Assembly (NCBI GenBank): GCA_903879765.1
Contig: CAIRMS010000019.1
Coordinates: 1-36,198, forward strand
Source: an uncultured Flavobacteriales bacterium
GTDB lineage: Bacteria > Bacteroidota > Bacteroidia > Flavobacteriales_D > Crocinitomicaceae
DNA length: 36,198 bases
Direction of reading: 5' to 3'
Positions 24,112 through 34,400 of this stretch are shown here, piece after piece (the stretch's first letter is position 1; each line of letters begins with the position of its first letter). Both the position numbers and the translations under genes were made by a program. The notes beneath the pieces are model-generated. The model was given only the letters and a program-made list of their open reading frames with translations. It did no database searches and was not told the origin of the DNA.

Positions 24112-25488
24112 TCAATCAGCAAGATTTATTGTTAATAATTCTTTCAGGGAAGGTACAATGCGATCAATATCACCCGCGCCAATAGTCAATAGAATACCAT
24201 CGGAATAATTGCTTAAATAGGACAGTACCTCACTTGGTCTTTTAATTGATTTTTTCTCGTTCTTACACATGGAAAGCAACCATTCACTCGTGACTCCTTG
24301 AATCGGTTCTTCTCGTGCTGGATAGATTGGCAAAAGAATTAATTCGTCTAATTCAGAAAGCTCTTTTGCAAAATCTTCCACAAAATCTTTGGTTCTTGAA
24401 AATAGGTGTGGTTGAAAGATGCCCATAATTTTCTTTCCTGGATACAAAAGGCGTATCGAGCCAATTAAGGCGTTTATTTCCTTTGGATGATGTGCGTAAT
24501 CGTCTACATAAACAAGATTTTCTGTCCGAATGATGTATTCAAAGCGACGTTTGACCCCAAGAAAATCCTTTATTCCTGTTCGAATTTGAACTTCATCCAT
24601 TCCCAATTCATGCAATAGACCTAAACAGGCCAATGCATTTTCGGCGTTATGAATTCCTGGCAATCCAAACTCTACTTCGCGCCACCACGTGTTTTTTAAC
24701 CTGACATTTCCACAAAGGAATCCATTCTTCCATTGAATATTGCATACAGAATAATCGGCGCTTTCCGACTCTACGGCATACGTAAAGCTAGTTCCTAAGG
24801 TTGGTAAATTGAGTCCTTCCTTTTGCATGCAGATTCCTTTCGGGTCCAATTTCATTGCGAATTGACGAAATCCCTCTTTAAACTGTTCAGCAGTTCCATA
24901 GATATCCAAGTGGTCTGGATCAACGGAAGTGATGATAGAGGCAAATGGAGACAAATGCAAAAACGACCGATCAAATTCGTCCGCTTCAATCACCGTGTAG
25001 GAACTGTCTTGGCTTAAAACTAAATTAGATTGAAAGTTCGTGGCAATTCCGCCAAGGAAAGCGTTACACTTCCAACTTGATTGATCGAGCATAAACGCCA
25101 GCATGCTGCTCGTTGTTGTTTTACCATGTGTTCCAGCAACGCACAATCCTTTTGACTGCCGTGTCAACATACCAAGAACCTCTGCCCGCTTCAACAATGT
25201 AAATCCATGTTGTTTGAAGAAGTTGATTTCATCCAATTGCTTAATCGCTGGAGTATAAACAACAAGGGTATCATTTTTATTTGTGAACGTTTCTGGGACT
25301 TGATCTCCCAAGTCATCAAAATGAATCAAACACCCTTCGTTTTCCAATTGTTTTGTCAATGGTGATGGTGTTTTATCATAGCCCCCGACATTCAATCCAT
25401 TCTGTTTGAAATAGCGCGCTAATGCCGACATTCCAATACCACCGATACCGATGAAATACACATTTATATAGTGGATGAATTGCTGCAT
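24112..25488 (-). CDS. murC: UDP-N-acetylmuramate--L-alanine ligase
   Basis: A 458-residue Mur ligase adding L-Ala to UDP-MurNAc, the first peptide step. N-terminal UDP-binding GIGGIGMSALA (14-24), P-loop GTHGKTT (119-125), central EADEFDRSFL and SVDPDHLDIYG, and YVDDYAHHPKEI in the C-terminal domain are diagnostic. It is 5 bases after murG and followed immediately by ftsQ. Length is normal. Confidence 0.97.
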   Translation of the reverse strand: MQQFIHYINVYFIGIGGIGMSALARYFKQNGLNVGGYDKTPSPLTKQLENEGCLIHFDDLGDQVPETFTNKNDTLVVYTPAIKQLDEINFFKQHGFTLLKRAEVLGMLTRQSKGLCVAGTHGKTTTSSMLAFMLDQSSWKCNAFLGGIATNFQSNLVLSQDSSYTVIEADEFDRSFLHLSPFASIITSVDPDHLDIYGTAEQFKEGFRQFAMKLDPKGICMQKEGLNLPTLGTSFTYAVESESADYSVCNIQWKNGFLCGNVRLKNTWWREVEFGLPGIHNAENALACLGLLHELGMDEVQIRTGIKDFLGVKRRFEYIIRTENLVYVDDYAHHPKEINALIGSIRLLYPGKKIMGIFQPHLFSRTKDFVEDFAKELSELDELILLPIYPAREEPIQGVTSEWLLSMCKNEKKSIKRPSEVLSYLSNYSDGILLTIGAGDIDRIVPSLKELLTINLAD

Positions 25489-25493
25489 TTTTT

Positions 25494-26591
25494 TTAAATA
25501 ATTGATTCACATACATCGACAATTTCGCTGCATGCATTTGGTTTAGCCAAACGTGAAATGGCACTTCTTAATTGATCACAGCGCTCTGAATTCTCAAGTA
25601 AATCGATTGTGCTAGAAATCAAGGTTTCTTTTGCTTCGTGATCTCGGATGAGTACAGCAGCATCTTCACGCACCAATGCCATTGCATTTTTTGTTTGATG
25701 GTCTTCCGCAACATTCGGTGAAGGAACCAATACACATGGTTTTCCAATTAATGTGAGTTCTGAAACAGATAAGGCTCCCGCACGAGAAATAACGACATCT
25801 GCGGCCGCATACGCTAAATCCATACGTTGCATAAACGCATGAACTTGAATGTTCTCTTTCCATGAATCTTCGAAGTTCGCTTCTATTTGCGAGAGGTAAT
25901 TTTTCCCACATTGCCAAATAATTTGGACATTCGAAGAACCAATTAAAGAAACATGATGCAATACACTTTCATTAAGTGTACGCGCACCTAAACTGCCTCC
26001 AATGATTAGAATCGTTTTCTTTGATGGATTTAGCTTAAAAAAAGAATGTGCCTCAGCGATTAATTCGAAATGTTGTGACACCAAATTCCTTACTGGATTA
26101 CCCGTTTGAATGATTTTCGAAGGCGGAAAAAACTGTTCCATACCACTGTATGCGGTACAGATCTTTGCTGCTTTTTTCGCTAATAATTTATTTGTTTTTC
26201 CTGGGTAGGAATTTTGTTCTTGGATCAAGGTCGGTATTCCCAAAAGATTTGCCATTTGCAGAGTTGGTCCACTTGCGTAACCACCCACACCAATCACCAA
26301 TTGCGGATTAAATTTTTTAACGATTGTTCGAGCAAGTAATAAACTTTTTAAAATCTTAAATGGCAACAAAAAGTTTGATAAAGTTAATTTTCGTTGGAAT
26401 CCAGCAATTGGAAGTCCAACAATTTCATATCCAGCTTGTGGAACTTTTTCCATTTCCATCTTTCCAATTGCTCCAACAAAAAGAATGGCAGCAGATGGAT
26501 TTCTTCGTTTGATTTCATCCGCAATAGCTACTGCTGGGAAAATATGCCCCCCTGTACCACCACCAGAAATTATTACCCGTTGAATACTCAT
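25494..26591 (-). CDS. murG: Undecaprenyl-PP-MurNAc-pentapeptide GlcNAc transferase (lipid II synthase)
   Basis: A 365-residue GT-B glycosyltransferase acting on the inner face of the membrane to convert lipid I to lipid II. Glycine-rich loop GGTGGH (11-16), the second loop IIGGSLGARTLN, and the donor-binding block ISRAGALSVSELTLIGKPCVLVP are present. It lies 12 bases after ftsW and 5 bases before murC. Confidence 0.97.
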   Translation of the reverse strand: MSIQRVIISGGGTGGHIFPAVAIADEIKRRNPSAAILFVGAIGKMEMEKVPQAGYEIVGLPIAGFQRKLTLSNFLLPFKILKSLLLARTIVKKFNPQLVIGVGGYASGPTLQMANLLGIPTLIQEQNSYPGKTNKLLAKKAAKICTAYSGMEQFFPPSKIIQTGNPVRNLVSQHFELIAEAHSFFKLNPSKKTILIIGGSLGARTLNESVLHHVSLIGSSNVQIIWQCGKNYLSQIEANFEDSWKENIQVHAFMQRMDLAYAAADVVISRAGALSVSELTLIGKPCVLVPSPNVAEDHQTKNAMALVREDAAVLIRDHEAKETLISSTIDLLENSERCDQLRSAISRLAKPNACSEIVDVCESII

Positions 26592-26603
26592 GAATCTTTC
26601 TAT

Positions 26604-27779
26604 TTATGCTTGCTCAAAGGAAGCTTCTTCTTTATCTTTTTCTAAATCTTTTGCAAAGGCTTGTATTACCCCAATCGAAACGCAAGCCATAATTAATGCG
26701 GATCCACCCATTGCTAAAAACGGCATGTTTTGACCTGTTACTGGAAAGACACCTGTACAGACCAACATGTTGATACTTGCCTGTGTCAAGAGATGAATGC
26801 CAATTCCGAGTGAAACATACGATTGAAAAAGGTCTGTTGTTTTTAAGGCGATTTTGATGATTCTAAATAACAAAATCATATACAAAAGAGCTAAAAACGC
26901 TGCCATTAAGAAGCCAAATTCTTCCACGAACGTTGCGTAATAAAAATCGGCATACGCTTCCGGAAGGTATTCTTTCAATTTTCCGTCACCCACTCCCTGT
27001 CCGAAAAAAGAACCCACATGAATCGCTAATTGCGCATTTTTTGCTTGTGCATTCGCTTGAGCGGTTTTGATATCCTGAGAATCGCTATCCATGCGATTTG
27101 TTAGGCGGTTTTTCCAGGTGTCGAATCGCGGCAAGAGTCCTACTTCCGGAAAGGACATATGGAAAACCACTGCTAGTGTAATCATAAGAATTCCAGCTCC
27201 GCCCATGGTTAATAATTTCCCCCAAGGAACACGTCCTATGTATAACATTGCCATACACAACATGAATAACATGGCTGATGTTGAGAAGTTATCTTTTAAA
27301 ATCAAGGAACAGATAACCACAATTGGAATCATCAAGGGAAGAATTCCATCTTTCCAACTTGATAACTTATCTTTCTTTTTAACTAGGATTCTACTGACAT
27401 AGATAATCAAAGCCAATTTGGCGAAATCCGAGGATTGAAAGGTAAGTTTCACAAACGGAATTCGAATCCACCGTCCGGCACCATTGACCTCTGTTCCAAA
27501 AAACAAGGTAAACACTAACAATGCGATGGCGACGTAATAGGAGAATTTTGCTAATTGACTAATGTATTTTGAGTTGACGCGGTGAATGGCAAACATGGAA
27601 GCGAAGCCAAGTACCACGTAGATTAAATGTTTTAATAGGTATTGAAACGGTGATCCACCATCGATTTTCACCAAAATTGGAACAAAACTATAAACAGTCA
27701 CAAGAGAAAAAGACATCATGAGGATGGTAATTATCCAAATAACAGGATCGCCTTTCAGGTATTTTAAATAATCTCTCAT
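26604..27779 (-). CDS. ftsW: FtsW/SEDS family peptidoglycan glycosyltransferase
   Basis: A 391-residue polytopic membrane protein with about ten hydrophobic segments, of the SEDS family that polymerises lipid II together with the cognate class B PBP. Family segments include FQSSDFAKLALIIYVSRIL and GVGDGKLKEYLPEAYADF (the conserved extracellular loop with PEAYADF), plus VFPVTGQNMPFLAMGGSALI. The start ATG overlaps the stop of the preceding unknown gene in ATGA. RodA is the close relative; position in the dcw cluster supports FtsW. The tail is acidic (KDLEKDKEEASFEQA). Confidence 0.95.
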   Translation of the reverse strand: MRDYLKYLKGDPVIWIITILMMSFSLVTVYSFVPILVKIDGGSPFQYLLKHLIYVVLGFASMFAIHRVNSKYISQLAKFSYYVAIALLVFTLFFGTEVNGAGRWIRIPFVKLTFQSSDFAKLALIIYVSRILVKKKDKLSSWKDGILPLMIPIVVICSLILKDNFSTSAMLFMLCMAMLYIGRVPWGKLLTMGGAGILMITLAVVFHMSFPEVGLLPRFDTWKNRLTNRMDSDSQDIKTAQANAQAKNAQLAIHVGSFFGQGVGDGKLKEYLPEAYADFYYATFVEEFGFLMAAFLALLYMILLFRIIKIALKTTDLFQSYVSLGIGIHLLTQASINMLVCTGVFPVTGQNMPFLAMGGSALIMACVSIGVIQAFAKDLEKDKEEASFEQA

Positions 27780-28216
27780 AGCAATTGAACCAAATTTAGG
27801 TAAGCTGCAATTTTCAAGGAAACATATTCACTATCGTTTTCCGTACAGGTAAACAGCAAGGTTCCCGGTGATTTTAATTCTGTCATTAGTCCGTTCAGCA
27901 CATCTTGGATGTCAGCAAACTCGTTTTCCAACATAAAACCAGTTCGATTCTCTCCGAATGAAAAAATGCTTTGAAACTTTCTTGAAAAAAGTGGATTGGA
28001 ACTTAAGACAGCTTCGATTTCTGCAGGATTCCCAACCCAAATGATTTCAGTAGGGATTGAATTGATAAAATTAACCAGCGCATTTTGCTCGGGCTGCATC
28101 CATGTAAACACATCAATTCCTTTCAATTTTCCATGTGCACGCATGCTTGAATTCTCGACTTTACGTGAAAATTCATTGGTTGAAATGGATTCAATATGAC
28201 TGTGTTTATCCTGCAT
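27776..28216 (-). CDS. Unknown protein between murD and ftsW, resembling a Mur ligase C-terminal domain
   Basis: A 146-residue protein with no signal peptide, membrane helix or metal motif. The N-terminal third (1-50) is polar. From residue 58 it reads like the last domain of MurD: IIWVGN (58-63), 16 intervening residues, then KFQSIFSFGEN (80-90), against VWIVGG and KVKAIVCLGED at 348-353 and 370-380 of the neighbouring MurD with the same spacing; both then have a helix and a TLLF/TVLL strand. The catalytic SPACASFDLF of MurD is replaced by TCTENDSEY and there is no P-loop. It lies 15 bases after murD and shares ATGA with ftsW, so it is coupled and probably made in amounts like FtsW. Relation to MurD is my inference from weak similarity; function unknown. 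Confidence 0.72.
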   Translation of the reverse strand: MQDKHSHIESISTNEFSRKVENSSMRAHGKLKGIDVFTWMQPEQNALVNFINSIPTEIIWVGNPAEIEAVLSSNPLFSRKFQSIFSFGENRTGFMLENEFADIQDVLNGLMTELKSPGTLLFTCTENDSEYVSLKIAAYLNLVQLL

Positions 28217-28231
28217 TCTCTCCCTGATAAA

Positions 28232-29575
28232 TTATAACATTCGGACCGCTTGCTTAAACTGATTTCCTCTGTCTTCGTAGTTTTCGAATAAATCAAAACT
28301 TGCACAAGCAGGAGAAAGCAAAACCGTTTCGTCTTTTTTAGCCAAGCGGTAACCAAAAGCAACTGCTTCCATTGCTGATTTTGCTTCAACAATCGTTTCC
28401 ACAACTCCAGAGAATGCTTCAATAATTTTATGATTATCCTCGCCCAAGCAAACGATTGCTTTCACTTTATCGCGCACAAGTTGTGTCAATTCAGCATAAT
28501 CATTTCCTTTATCAACTCCACCTACAATCCAAACGGTTGGATTTTCCATGCTTTCCAAAGCAAACCACGCAGAATTGATATTCGTTGCTTTCGAATCGTT
28601 AATAAACTCGATTCCATTCACTTTTGCAACGAACTCCAAACGGTGTTCCACATTCGTAAAGTCCTCTAAACTTTCGCGAACAATATCCTTACGGATTTCT
28701 ACTAATCTTGCTGCGATCCCTGCGGCAAGAGCGTTTTGGGTATTGTGCTTACCCTTTAAAGCTAATTCATGTATTGACATGGCGAATTGTTGGTTTATAT
28801 TGATTATTAGTTGTTTGTCTATTGCATATGCTCCAGGATTTTGTTCTTCCTTCAAAGAGAAGGGAGCAAGATTTACTGGAGGATTTCTTTTTTTCATTTC
28901 ACTTGAAATAAGGGTGTCATCCGCATTGTAGATGAACCAATCTTCGTTTGTTTGATTTTGAACAATGCGAAATTTCGAGTTCACGTAATTTTGCATGTCG
29001 TAATCGTATCGATCTAAATGATCGGGTGTGATGTTCGTCAGAACAGAAATATTGGCATGAAAATCATGCATATCATCGAGTTGAAAAGAACTCAATTCAA
29101 TCACGTACCACTCATGGTCGCCTTCCGCCACTTGTTTCGCAAAGCTGTATCCAACATTTCCTGCTAATCCAACATCTAAACCTGCTTTTTTCAGAATGTG
29201 ATGTGTTAACATTGATGTAGTGGTTTTGCCATTACTTCCGGTAATACAAATTGTTTTACCCGTCGAATAGTATCCTCCAAATTCAATTTCCGAAATAACT
29301 TTTATTCCCTTTTCACGAATGGCCTTCATGACGGGTGTTTTTTCAGGAATTCCCGGAGATTTTATAATTAAATCAGCACTTAAAATTCGCTCCATAGAAT
29401 GTTTCTCTTGTTCCCATTCTACATTGAGTTTATTTAATTCATTCTGAAAAACACCTTTAATCACTGAAAAATCAGAAACAAAAACATTCCATCCTTTTTG
29501 GACAGCCAACACAGCTGCGCCAACACCGGATTCACCAGCGCCAAGAATGACCATATTTTTATTTTGACCGTTCAC
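28232..29575 (-). CDS. murD: UDP-N-acetylmuramoyl-L-alanine--D-glutamate ligase
   Basis: A 447-residue Mur ligase adding D-Glu. UDP-binding GAGESGVGAAVL (12-23), P-loop GSNGKTT (113-119), NITPDHLDRY with the metal-binding His (181-190), EFINDSKATN in the linker to the last domain, and SPACASFDLF (421-430) are all present. The start is a GTG at 29575, two bases after the mraY stop; an ATG at 29554 would begin right at the UDP-binding strand and seems too short. It is followed after 15 bases by the unknown 146-residue gene. Confidence 0.96.
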   Translation of the reverse strand: MNGQNKNMVILGAGESGVGAAVLAVQKGWNVFVSDFSVIKGVFQNELNKLNVEWEQEKHSMERILSADLIIKSPGIPEKTPVMKAIREKGIKVISEIEFGGYYSTGKTICITGSNGKTTTSMLTHHILKKAGLDVGLAGNVGYSFAKQVAEGDHEWYVIELSSFQLDDMHDFHANISVLTNITPDHLDRYDYDMQNYVNSKFRIVQNQTNEDWFIYNADDTLISSEMKKRNPPVNLAPFSLKEEQNPGAYAIDKQLIININQQFAMSIHELALKGKHNTQNALAAGIAARLVEIRKDIVRESLEDFTNVEHRLEFVAKVNGIEFINDSKATNINSAWFALESMENPTVWIVGGVDKGNDYAELTQLVRDKVKAIVCLGEDNHKIIEAFSGVVETIVEAKSAMEAVAFGYRLAKKDETVLLSPACASFDLFENYEDRGNQFKQAVRML

Positions 29576-29577
29576 TT

Positions 29578-30822
29578 CTATCTTAATTTTAGGGTTACAA
29601 TGGTGACAACTGCTAGTAACACAGCGACGATCCAGAAACGTGAAACAATCTTCGCTTCATGGATTCCTTTTTTCTGATAATGGTGATGTAAAGGAGCCAT
29701 TAAGAATATTCTACGACCCTCACCGAAGCGTTTTTTAGTAAACTTAAAGTACCCAACCTGCATGATGACGGATAGGTTCTCTATTAGAAAAATTCCACAC
29801 AAAACAGGTATTAATAATTCCTTGCGGATAGCGATTGCGAATACCGCAATGATTCCACCAAGTGCTAAGCTTCCAGTGTCCCCCATGAACACTTGAGCTG
29901 GAAAAGAATTGTACCATAAAAAACCGATACAGGCTCCCACAAAGGCAGCAATGAAAATCACCAATTCCTCTGCATTTGGAATGTACATAACACCGAGGTA
30001 ATCAGCAAAATTCGCATGTGAACTGATATAGGCAAGTATGGCTAAAGCCATACCCACAATGGCGGAAGTTCCTGTTGCAAGCCCATCGAGGCCGTCCGTC
30101 ATATTAGCACCATTTGAAACGGCAATGACGATAAAAATGACTATTGGAATGAAAAGCAACCAACCGTAAGATTTATGCAAGTCACCGATCAACCAATTGT
30201 AGTTAAATTCATTCCCGCGGATGAATGGAATCGTGGTCGTCATATCATCGGTCTTGATCCATTTGAAATGTTCACCTTGATTTTGCACGTGTAAATGCGT
30301 CACGAATTGTTCATCCTGTTGCAATTGGTACGTAGCTGAAACACGTTTGTGAACAACCACATCATCCGAGAAGTATAAAATACATCCAACGATTAAACCA
30401 ACTCCAATTTGACCAATTACTTTAAATGTTCCTTTTAATCCTTCTTTGTTCTTTTTAAATACTTTGATGTAATCATCTAGGAATCCAATTAGTCCGAGCC
30501 AAATTGTAGCAAGAATCATGGTGATTACATAGATGTTATGAAGCTTCGCGAATAAAAGAACCGGGATCAAAATGGCTGCAAGAATGATGATTCCGCCCAT
30601 CGTTGGTGTTCCCGATTTTTCAATTTGTCCGGCTAGACCTAAATCGCGAACCGTTTCGCCAATTTGTTGCTGACGCAGTTTGTTAATGATTTTCTTTCCG
30701 ATAACAATGGATACGATCAGTGAGAAAATCAAGGCTAGTCCTGCTCTAAACGAAATGTACTGGAACAATCCTGCTCCGGGGAAATCTAAAGAATCGAGGT
30801 AGTCAAATAAGTAGTATAGCAT
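29578..30822 (-). CDS. mraY: Phospho-N-acetylmuramoyl-pentapeptide-transferase
   Basis: A 414-residue polytopic membrane enzyme making lipid I from UDP-MurNAc-pentapeptide and undecaprenyl phosphate. Catalytic and substrate motifs: [18 protein letters not shown] (114-131), [15 protein letters not shown] (237-251) and [12 protein letters not shown]. coli MraY is 360 residues; the extra length is mainly a polar segment of about 45 residues in the loop at 155-212. It lies four bases after murE and two bases before the murD start. Confidence 0.97.
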   Translation of the reverse strand: MLYYLFDYLDSLDFPGAGLFQYISFRAGLALIFSLIVSIVIGKKIINKLRQQQIGETVRDLGLAGQIEKSGTPTMGGIIILAAILIPVLLFAKLHNIYVITMILATIWLGLIGFLDDYIKVFKKNKEGLKGTFKVIGQIGVGLIVGCILYFSDDVVVHKRVSATYQLQQDEQFVTHLHVQNQGEHFKWIKTDDMTTTIPFIRGNEFNYNWLIGDLHKSYGWLLFIPIVIFIVIAVSNGANMTDGLDGLATGTSAIVGMALAILAYISSHANFADYLGVMYIPNAEELVIFIAAFVGACIGFLWYNSFPAQVFMGDTGSLALGGIIAVFAIAIRKELLIPVLCGIFLIENLSVIMQVGYFKFTKKRFGEGRRIFLMAPLHHHYQKKGIHEAKIVSRFWIVAVLLAVVTIVTLKLR

Positions 30823-30826
30823 CTGA

Positions 30827-32287
30827 TTATTTTTTCAAATGGTTAAAAAATTCTTCTGTCAGTTTAAAATCATCAAAGTCATACTTCACTCCGTTGATTT
30901 CTTGGTATTTTTCATGTCCTTTGCCTGCGATTAGAACAATATCTCCTTCTTGCGCGAGCATGATGGCTGTTTTGATGGCTTGAGCGCGATCGACGATTGT
31001 AAGAGCGTTTTGACTTCCATCCGTTGAAAGTCCAGCTTCCATATCTTTCAGGATTGATTGAGGATCTTCGGTGCGTGGGTTATCAGAAGTTAAAATCACT
31101 TGCTGACTTTTTTTCGCTGCGATACTGGCCATCACTGGACGTTTTTCTCTATCTCGATCTCCACCACAACCGACAACTGAAATGACTTTTTGTCCATCCT
31201 TTCGAATGGCAGCAATTGTATTTAACACGTTTTCTAACGCATCTGGTGTGTGAGCATAATCGATGATTGCTGTTATCCCGCCTTGACTTCTTAGGTATTG
31301 GAATCTCCCTTCAACAGAGCCCAAATTGCTCATGCCCCTGAGAACATCAAATGAATCTAATCCAAGTAGCGTACTTACACCATACACAGCCAAAAGATTG
31401 AGTGCATTAAACTCACCGACCAAGCGAGAACAAAGTTCAATACCATTGATGGTCAAGGTTAATCCTGAAATTTCGTTTTCCAAGACTTTGCCTTTAAAAT
31501 CCGCTGGTGTTTTTAATGCAAAGCTTCTTTTCTCGGCTTTTGTATTTTGCAACATAACCGATCCATTTCGGTCATCACCATTTATAAGTGAGAAGGAATT
31601 GACATCCAATCCATCAAAAAACTGCTTTTTCACACGAATGTATTCTGCAAATGTTTTGTGGTAATCCAGGTGATCGTGCGTGATATTCGTAAAAACGGCA
31701 CCAGTATATGAAATCCCGTGGATTCTTTGTTGATGGATGGCATGTGAACTCACCTCCATGAAACAATACGCACAACCTTGTTCCACCATTTCACGCAACA
31801 ACGCATTTAAGCGAATGGGATCTGGCGTTGTATGTGTCGAAGGACTTGTCTTAGAACCAATTTTGTTCACAACGGTAGAAATCAATCCACTTTTATGACC
31901 TAGACTCATAAATAAATCATAAAGCAAGGTCGTCGTCGTGGTTTTTCCATTCGTGCCAGTGATTCCAACTAATTTTAATTCCTGCGATGGATTGCCATAA
32001 AATGCACACGCTAACTCCGCAAGTGCTGTATCTGTTTTTGAGACAAGAATAATAGTCGCATCCGATGGAAGACTTACATTTTTTTCTACCACAAAAGCTC
32101 GGCAACCTAATTCATATGCAGATTGAACAAATTGATGTCCGTCATTAAGCGTTCCAACTATAGCAATAAACAGACTTCTTTCCTTTGCACTTCTTGAATC
32201 AAACGTCAAGGAAGAAATTTCCATAGCAAGATTTCCTTGAAGAACTTCAAAGGAACTATTCTTAAGAAGGGTGGAAAGTACTTGCAT
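30827..32287 (-). CDS. murE: UDP-MurNAc-tripeptide synthetase, meso-diaminopimelate adding
   Basis: A 486-residue Mur ligase. P-loop TGTNGKTT (110-117), the carbamylated lysine K220 in YIRVKKQF, and the amino-acid specificity motif DNPRTE (402-407). DNPR is the signature of meso-DAP-adding MurE (lysine enzymes differ here), so the peptidoglycan should carry meso-DAP. One base separates it from the ftsI stop. murF, usually next in proteobacteria, is missing from this cluster. Confidence 0.97.
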   Translation of the reverse strand: MQVLSTLLKNSSFEVLQGNLAMEISSLTFDSRSAKERSLFIAIVGTLNDGHQFVQSAYELGCRAFVVEKNVSLPSDATIILVSKTDTALAELACAFYGNPSQELKLVGITGTNGKTTTTTLLYDLFMSLGHKSGLISTVVNKIGSKTSPSTHTTPDPIRLNALLREMVEQGCAYCFMEVSSHAIHQQRIHGISYTGAVFTNITHDHLDYHKTFAEYIRVKKQFFDGLDVNSFSLINGDDRNGSVMLQNTKAEKRSFALKTPADFKGKVLENEISGLTLTINGIELCSRLVGEFNALNLLAVYGVSTLLGLDSFDVLRGMSNLGSVEGRFQYLRSQGGITAIIDYAHTPDALENVLNTIAAIRKDGQKVISVVGCGGDRDREKRPVMASIAAKKSQQVILTSDNPRTEDPQSILKDMEAGLSTDGSQNALTIVDRAQAIKTAIMLAQEGDIVLIAGKGHEKYQEINGVKYDFDDFKLTEEFFNHLKK

Positions 32288-32288
32288 G

Positions 32289-34400
32289 TTATTTTAAAGA
32301 AATTTTAATTAATTGACCTTTTACCAATGGATTTCCAGCAGGAACAGATTGAGATTTCACCACTCCTTTACCGGACATTTGAACGATTAATCCAGCAGAT
32401 TCCAAGAGATATACCGCATCCTTCGCCGTTAGTCCAGTGACGTCTGGCACTAATTTTTTATGAATTTTCTTTGCATTAATGTGAATTGAACCTTTTAATG
32501 TATCAGACTGAATCCACTCGTTATCGTTATTCAATTGGTATCGTAAATTGAATGACTTTAATATTTGAGTAACATCACGGCTTGCTGCTGCTTTCACTTT
32601 TGGAAGGTCCGGTGATTTAGTGGCACGTTTTGAATTCACAGCCTTGTGATATTGCAAAGCAGACGCATAAACTTTATTAGCGATTTCAGCGAAAACAGTT
32701 CCTGACACACGTGCTCCGTAATACTCTCTCTTTGGTTTCGAAATAACCACAATACAAGAGTAGATTGGTTTGTTTGCAGGGAAATAACCGACAAAAGAAG
32801 CTTGGTAAAAACTCATTTTCTCGTCATTAAATTTTTTGTTGTCGCCCAAAAGTTTCGCGGTTCCCGTCTTACCTGCAATAGTAAAAAAGGAACTTTTCAA
32901 ATCCCGCCCTGTACCATTTGTCATTACACCTTCTAAACAAGATCTCATGATTGCAAGAGTGCTTTTAGAACAGATTTGATCTTTAATGATGATAGGTTTA
33001 TACGTTTTAATGACGTTCCCTGATCGCTTAATTTGTTGCACAAACTGTGGTCGAACTAGTGTCCCGTTATTTGCGACAGCGTTATAAAAAGCCAGTGTTT
33101 GAATTGGAGATTGTTTTAACTCGTATCCGATAGACATCCATGGAATGGACATTGCAGACCAGCCAGTCATCCCTGGTTTACGAACAAATGGTTTTTTCTC
33201 ACCTTCTATATCGATTCCCAACTTTTCAGTCAAGCCAAAAGTCGCTAAGCGTTCAATAAATTTTTCAGGTTCTGAACGGTAGGCTTTGTAACAAATTTGA
33301 GCAATAACATTCGAGGATTTCTCAAATGCTTTTTTAATGGTAATTGTGCCATAACCCATTCCATGGTTGGAATCAGATAATTTCCCACCAGCGATGGAAT
33401 ACCTTCCACTCGCATTAACTTTGTCCGTAATCTTAAACTTTTTATCTTCAAGTCCAGCCATTACCGATGCCAATTTATACGTAGACCCTGGGACTTCTGC
33501 ATTCCCGATGGCGAAATTGTATGATTCGGCGTATCCTCCCTTTTCTTGCTTTGACAAATTCGCAATCGCACGAACGAAGCCTGTTTTTACATCCATCACA
33601 ATGACACAACCCTCTTGAGCGTTCATGTAAATCATTTGCTTTTCTAGTTCAGAATGTGCTACTTCTTGAATTTCCTTATCAATCGAAGTAATAACCGTTG
33701 CGCCCTCTACAGCATCCTTAATGATTTTACCGGTTTTTTTCCAACCGGATGAAATGCGTTGTTCAAGTTCGATTCCATCTTCCCCTTTCAAGTAATGATG
33801 AAAAGCACCTTCAATCCCAACTTTGTATTCTTTTTTATCAAATTTGTAATAACCAAGGGTCCTACTTAACATGTTACCGTATGGTTTTTTACGTAAAATA
33901 GTTTCCTCATTATCAATGATTCCGCCCTTCATTTGACCTTCTTTGAAGATGGGTAACTTGTTTAACATTTTTCGCTCGTCGTTTGTAACGCGTTTACGAA
34001 TTAAGAGGTAACGTGATTTGCGTTCACGTGCACTGCGGATTTCGTTTTCATATTCACGCGCAGACTTTTCGGGATACATGCGATGCAATCCAGCTGTTAA
34101 TCCAGCTATTTCTGCGTCGAATAACTTTTGGTCTACTACAGTTGCATCCATGTGGATGTCGTAAAAAGTAACGGAAGTAACAAGTGGAATTCCATTCATG
34201 TCTAGAATCTCTCCCATTCTAGGAACCCTTTTCACTGTTTGAACAGGTAATTTCTTATCAACAGAACCAAACAGCGATTCTCTTCCCTCGAGCTGCAAAG
34301 AGATGGTCGTGTAAAGCACCACAAGTATTAAAAACACAAATGTGAAGTAAATCGTATAGGCACGATGTTTCAAGAATTTTTTATCCAAGTCCTTACTCAT
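32289..34400 (-). CDS. ftsI: Septal class B penicillin-binding protein FtsI with C-terminal PASTA domain
   Basis: A 703-residue transpeptidase that cross-links septal peptidoglycan. One N-terminal membrane helix (about 14-34), a dimerisation/pedestal domain, then the penicillin-binding domain with S306-x2-K309 (PGSTYKL), S362-x-N364 (KSSNVI) and K511-T-G (AGKTGTAK). Residues 648-703 are one PASTA domain (VPDVTGLTAKDAVYLLESAG). PASTA tails on FtsI are unusual in proteobacteria. The start ATG overlaps the ftsL-like gene by 8 bases. Confidence 0.96.
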   Translation of the reverse strand: MSKDLDKKFLKHRAYTIYFTFVFLILVVLYTTISLQLEGRESLFGSVDKKLPVQTVKRVPRMGEILDMNGIPLVTSVTFYDIHMDATVVDQKLFDAEIAGLTAGLHRMYPEKSAREYENEIRSARERKSRYLLIRKRVTNDERKMLNKLPIFKEGQMKGGIIDNEETILRKKPYGNMLSRTLGYYKFDKKEYKVGIEGAFHHYLKGEDGIELEQRISSGWKKTGKIIKDAVEGATVITSIDKEIQEVAHSELEKQMIYMNAQEGCVIVMDVKTGFVRAIANLSKQEKGGYAESYNFAIGNAEVPGSTYKLASVMAGLEDKKFKITDKVNASGRYSIAGGKLSDSNHGMGYGTITIKKAFEKSSNVIAQICYKAYRSEPEKFIERLATFGLTEKLGIDIEGEKKPFVRKPGMTGWSAMSIPWMSIGYELKQSPIQTLAFYNAVANNGTLVRPQFVQQIKRSGNVIKTYKPIIIKDQICSKSTLAIMRSCLEGVMTNGTGRDLKSSFFTIAGKTGTAKLLGDNKKFNDEKMSFYQASFVGYFPANKPIYSCIVVISKPKREYYGARVSGTVFAEIANKVYASALQYHKAVNSKRATKSPDLPKVKAAASRDVTQILKSFNLRYQLNNDNEWIQSDTLKGSIHINAKKIHKKLVPDVTGLTAKDAVYLLESAGLIVQMSGKGVVKSQSVPAGNPLVKGQLIKISLK

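Noticed and set aside
24111-24122. TTG start for ftsQ overlapping murC by 11 bases
   Set aside because: The ATG at 24110, one base after the murC stop, gives a normal short cytoplasmic N terminus.
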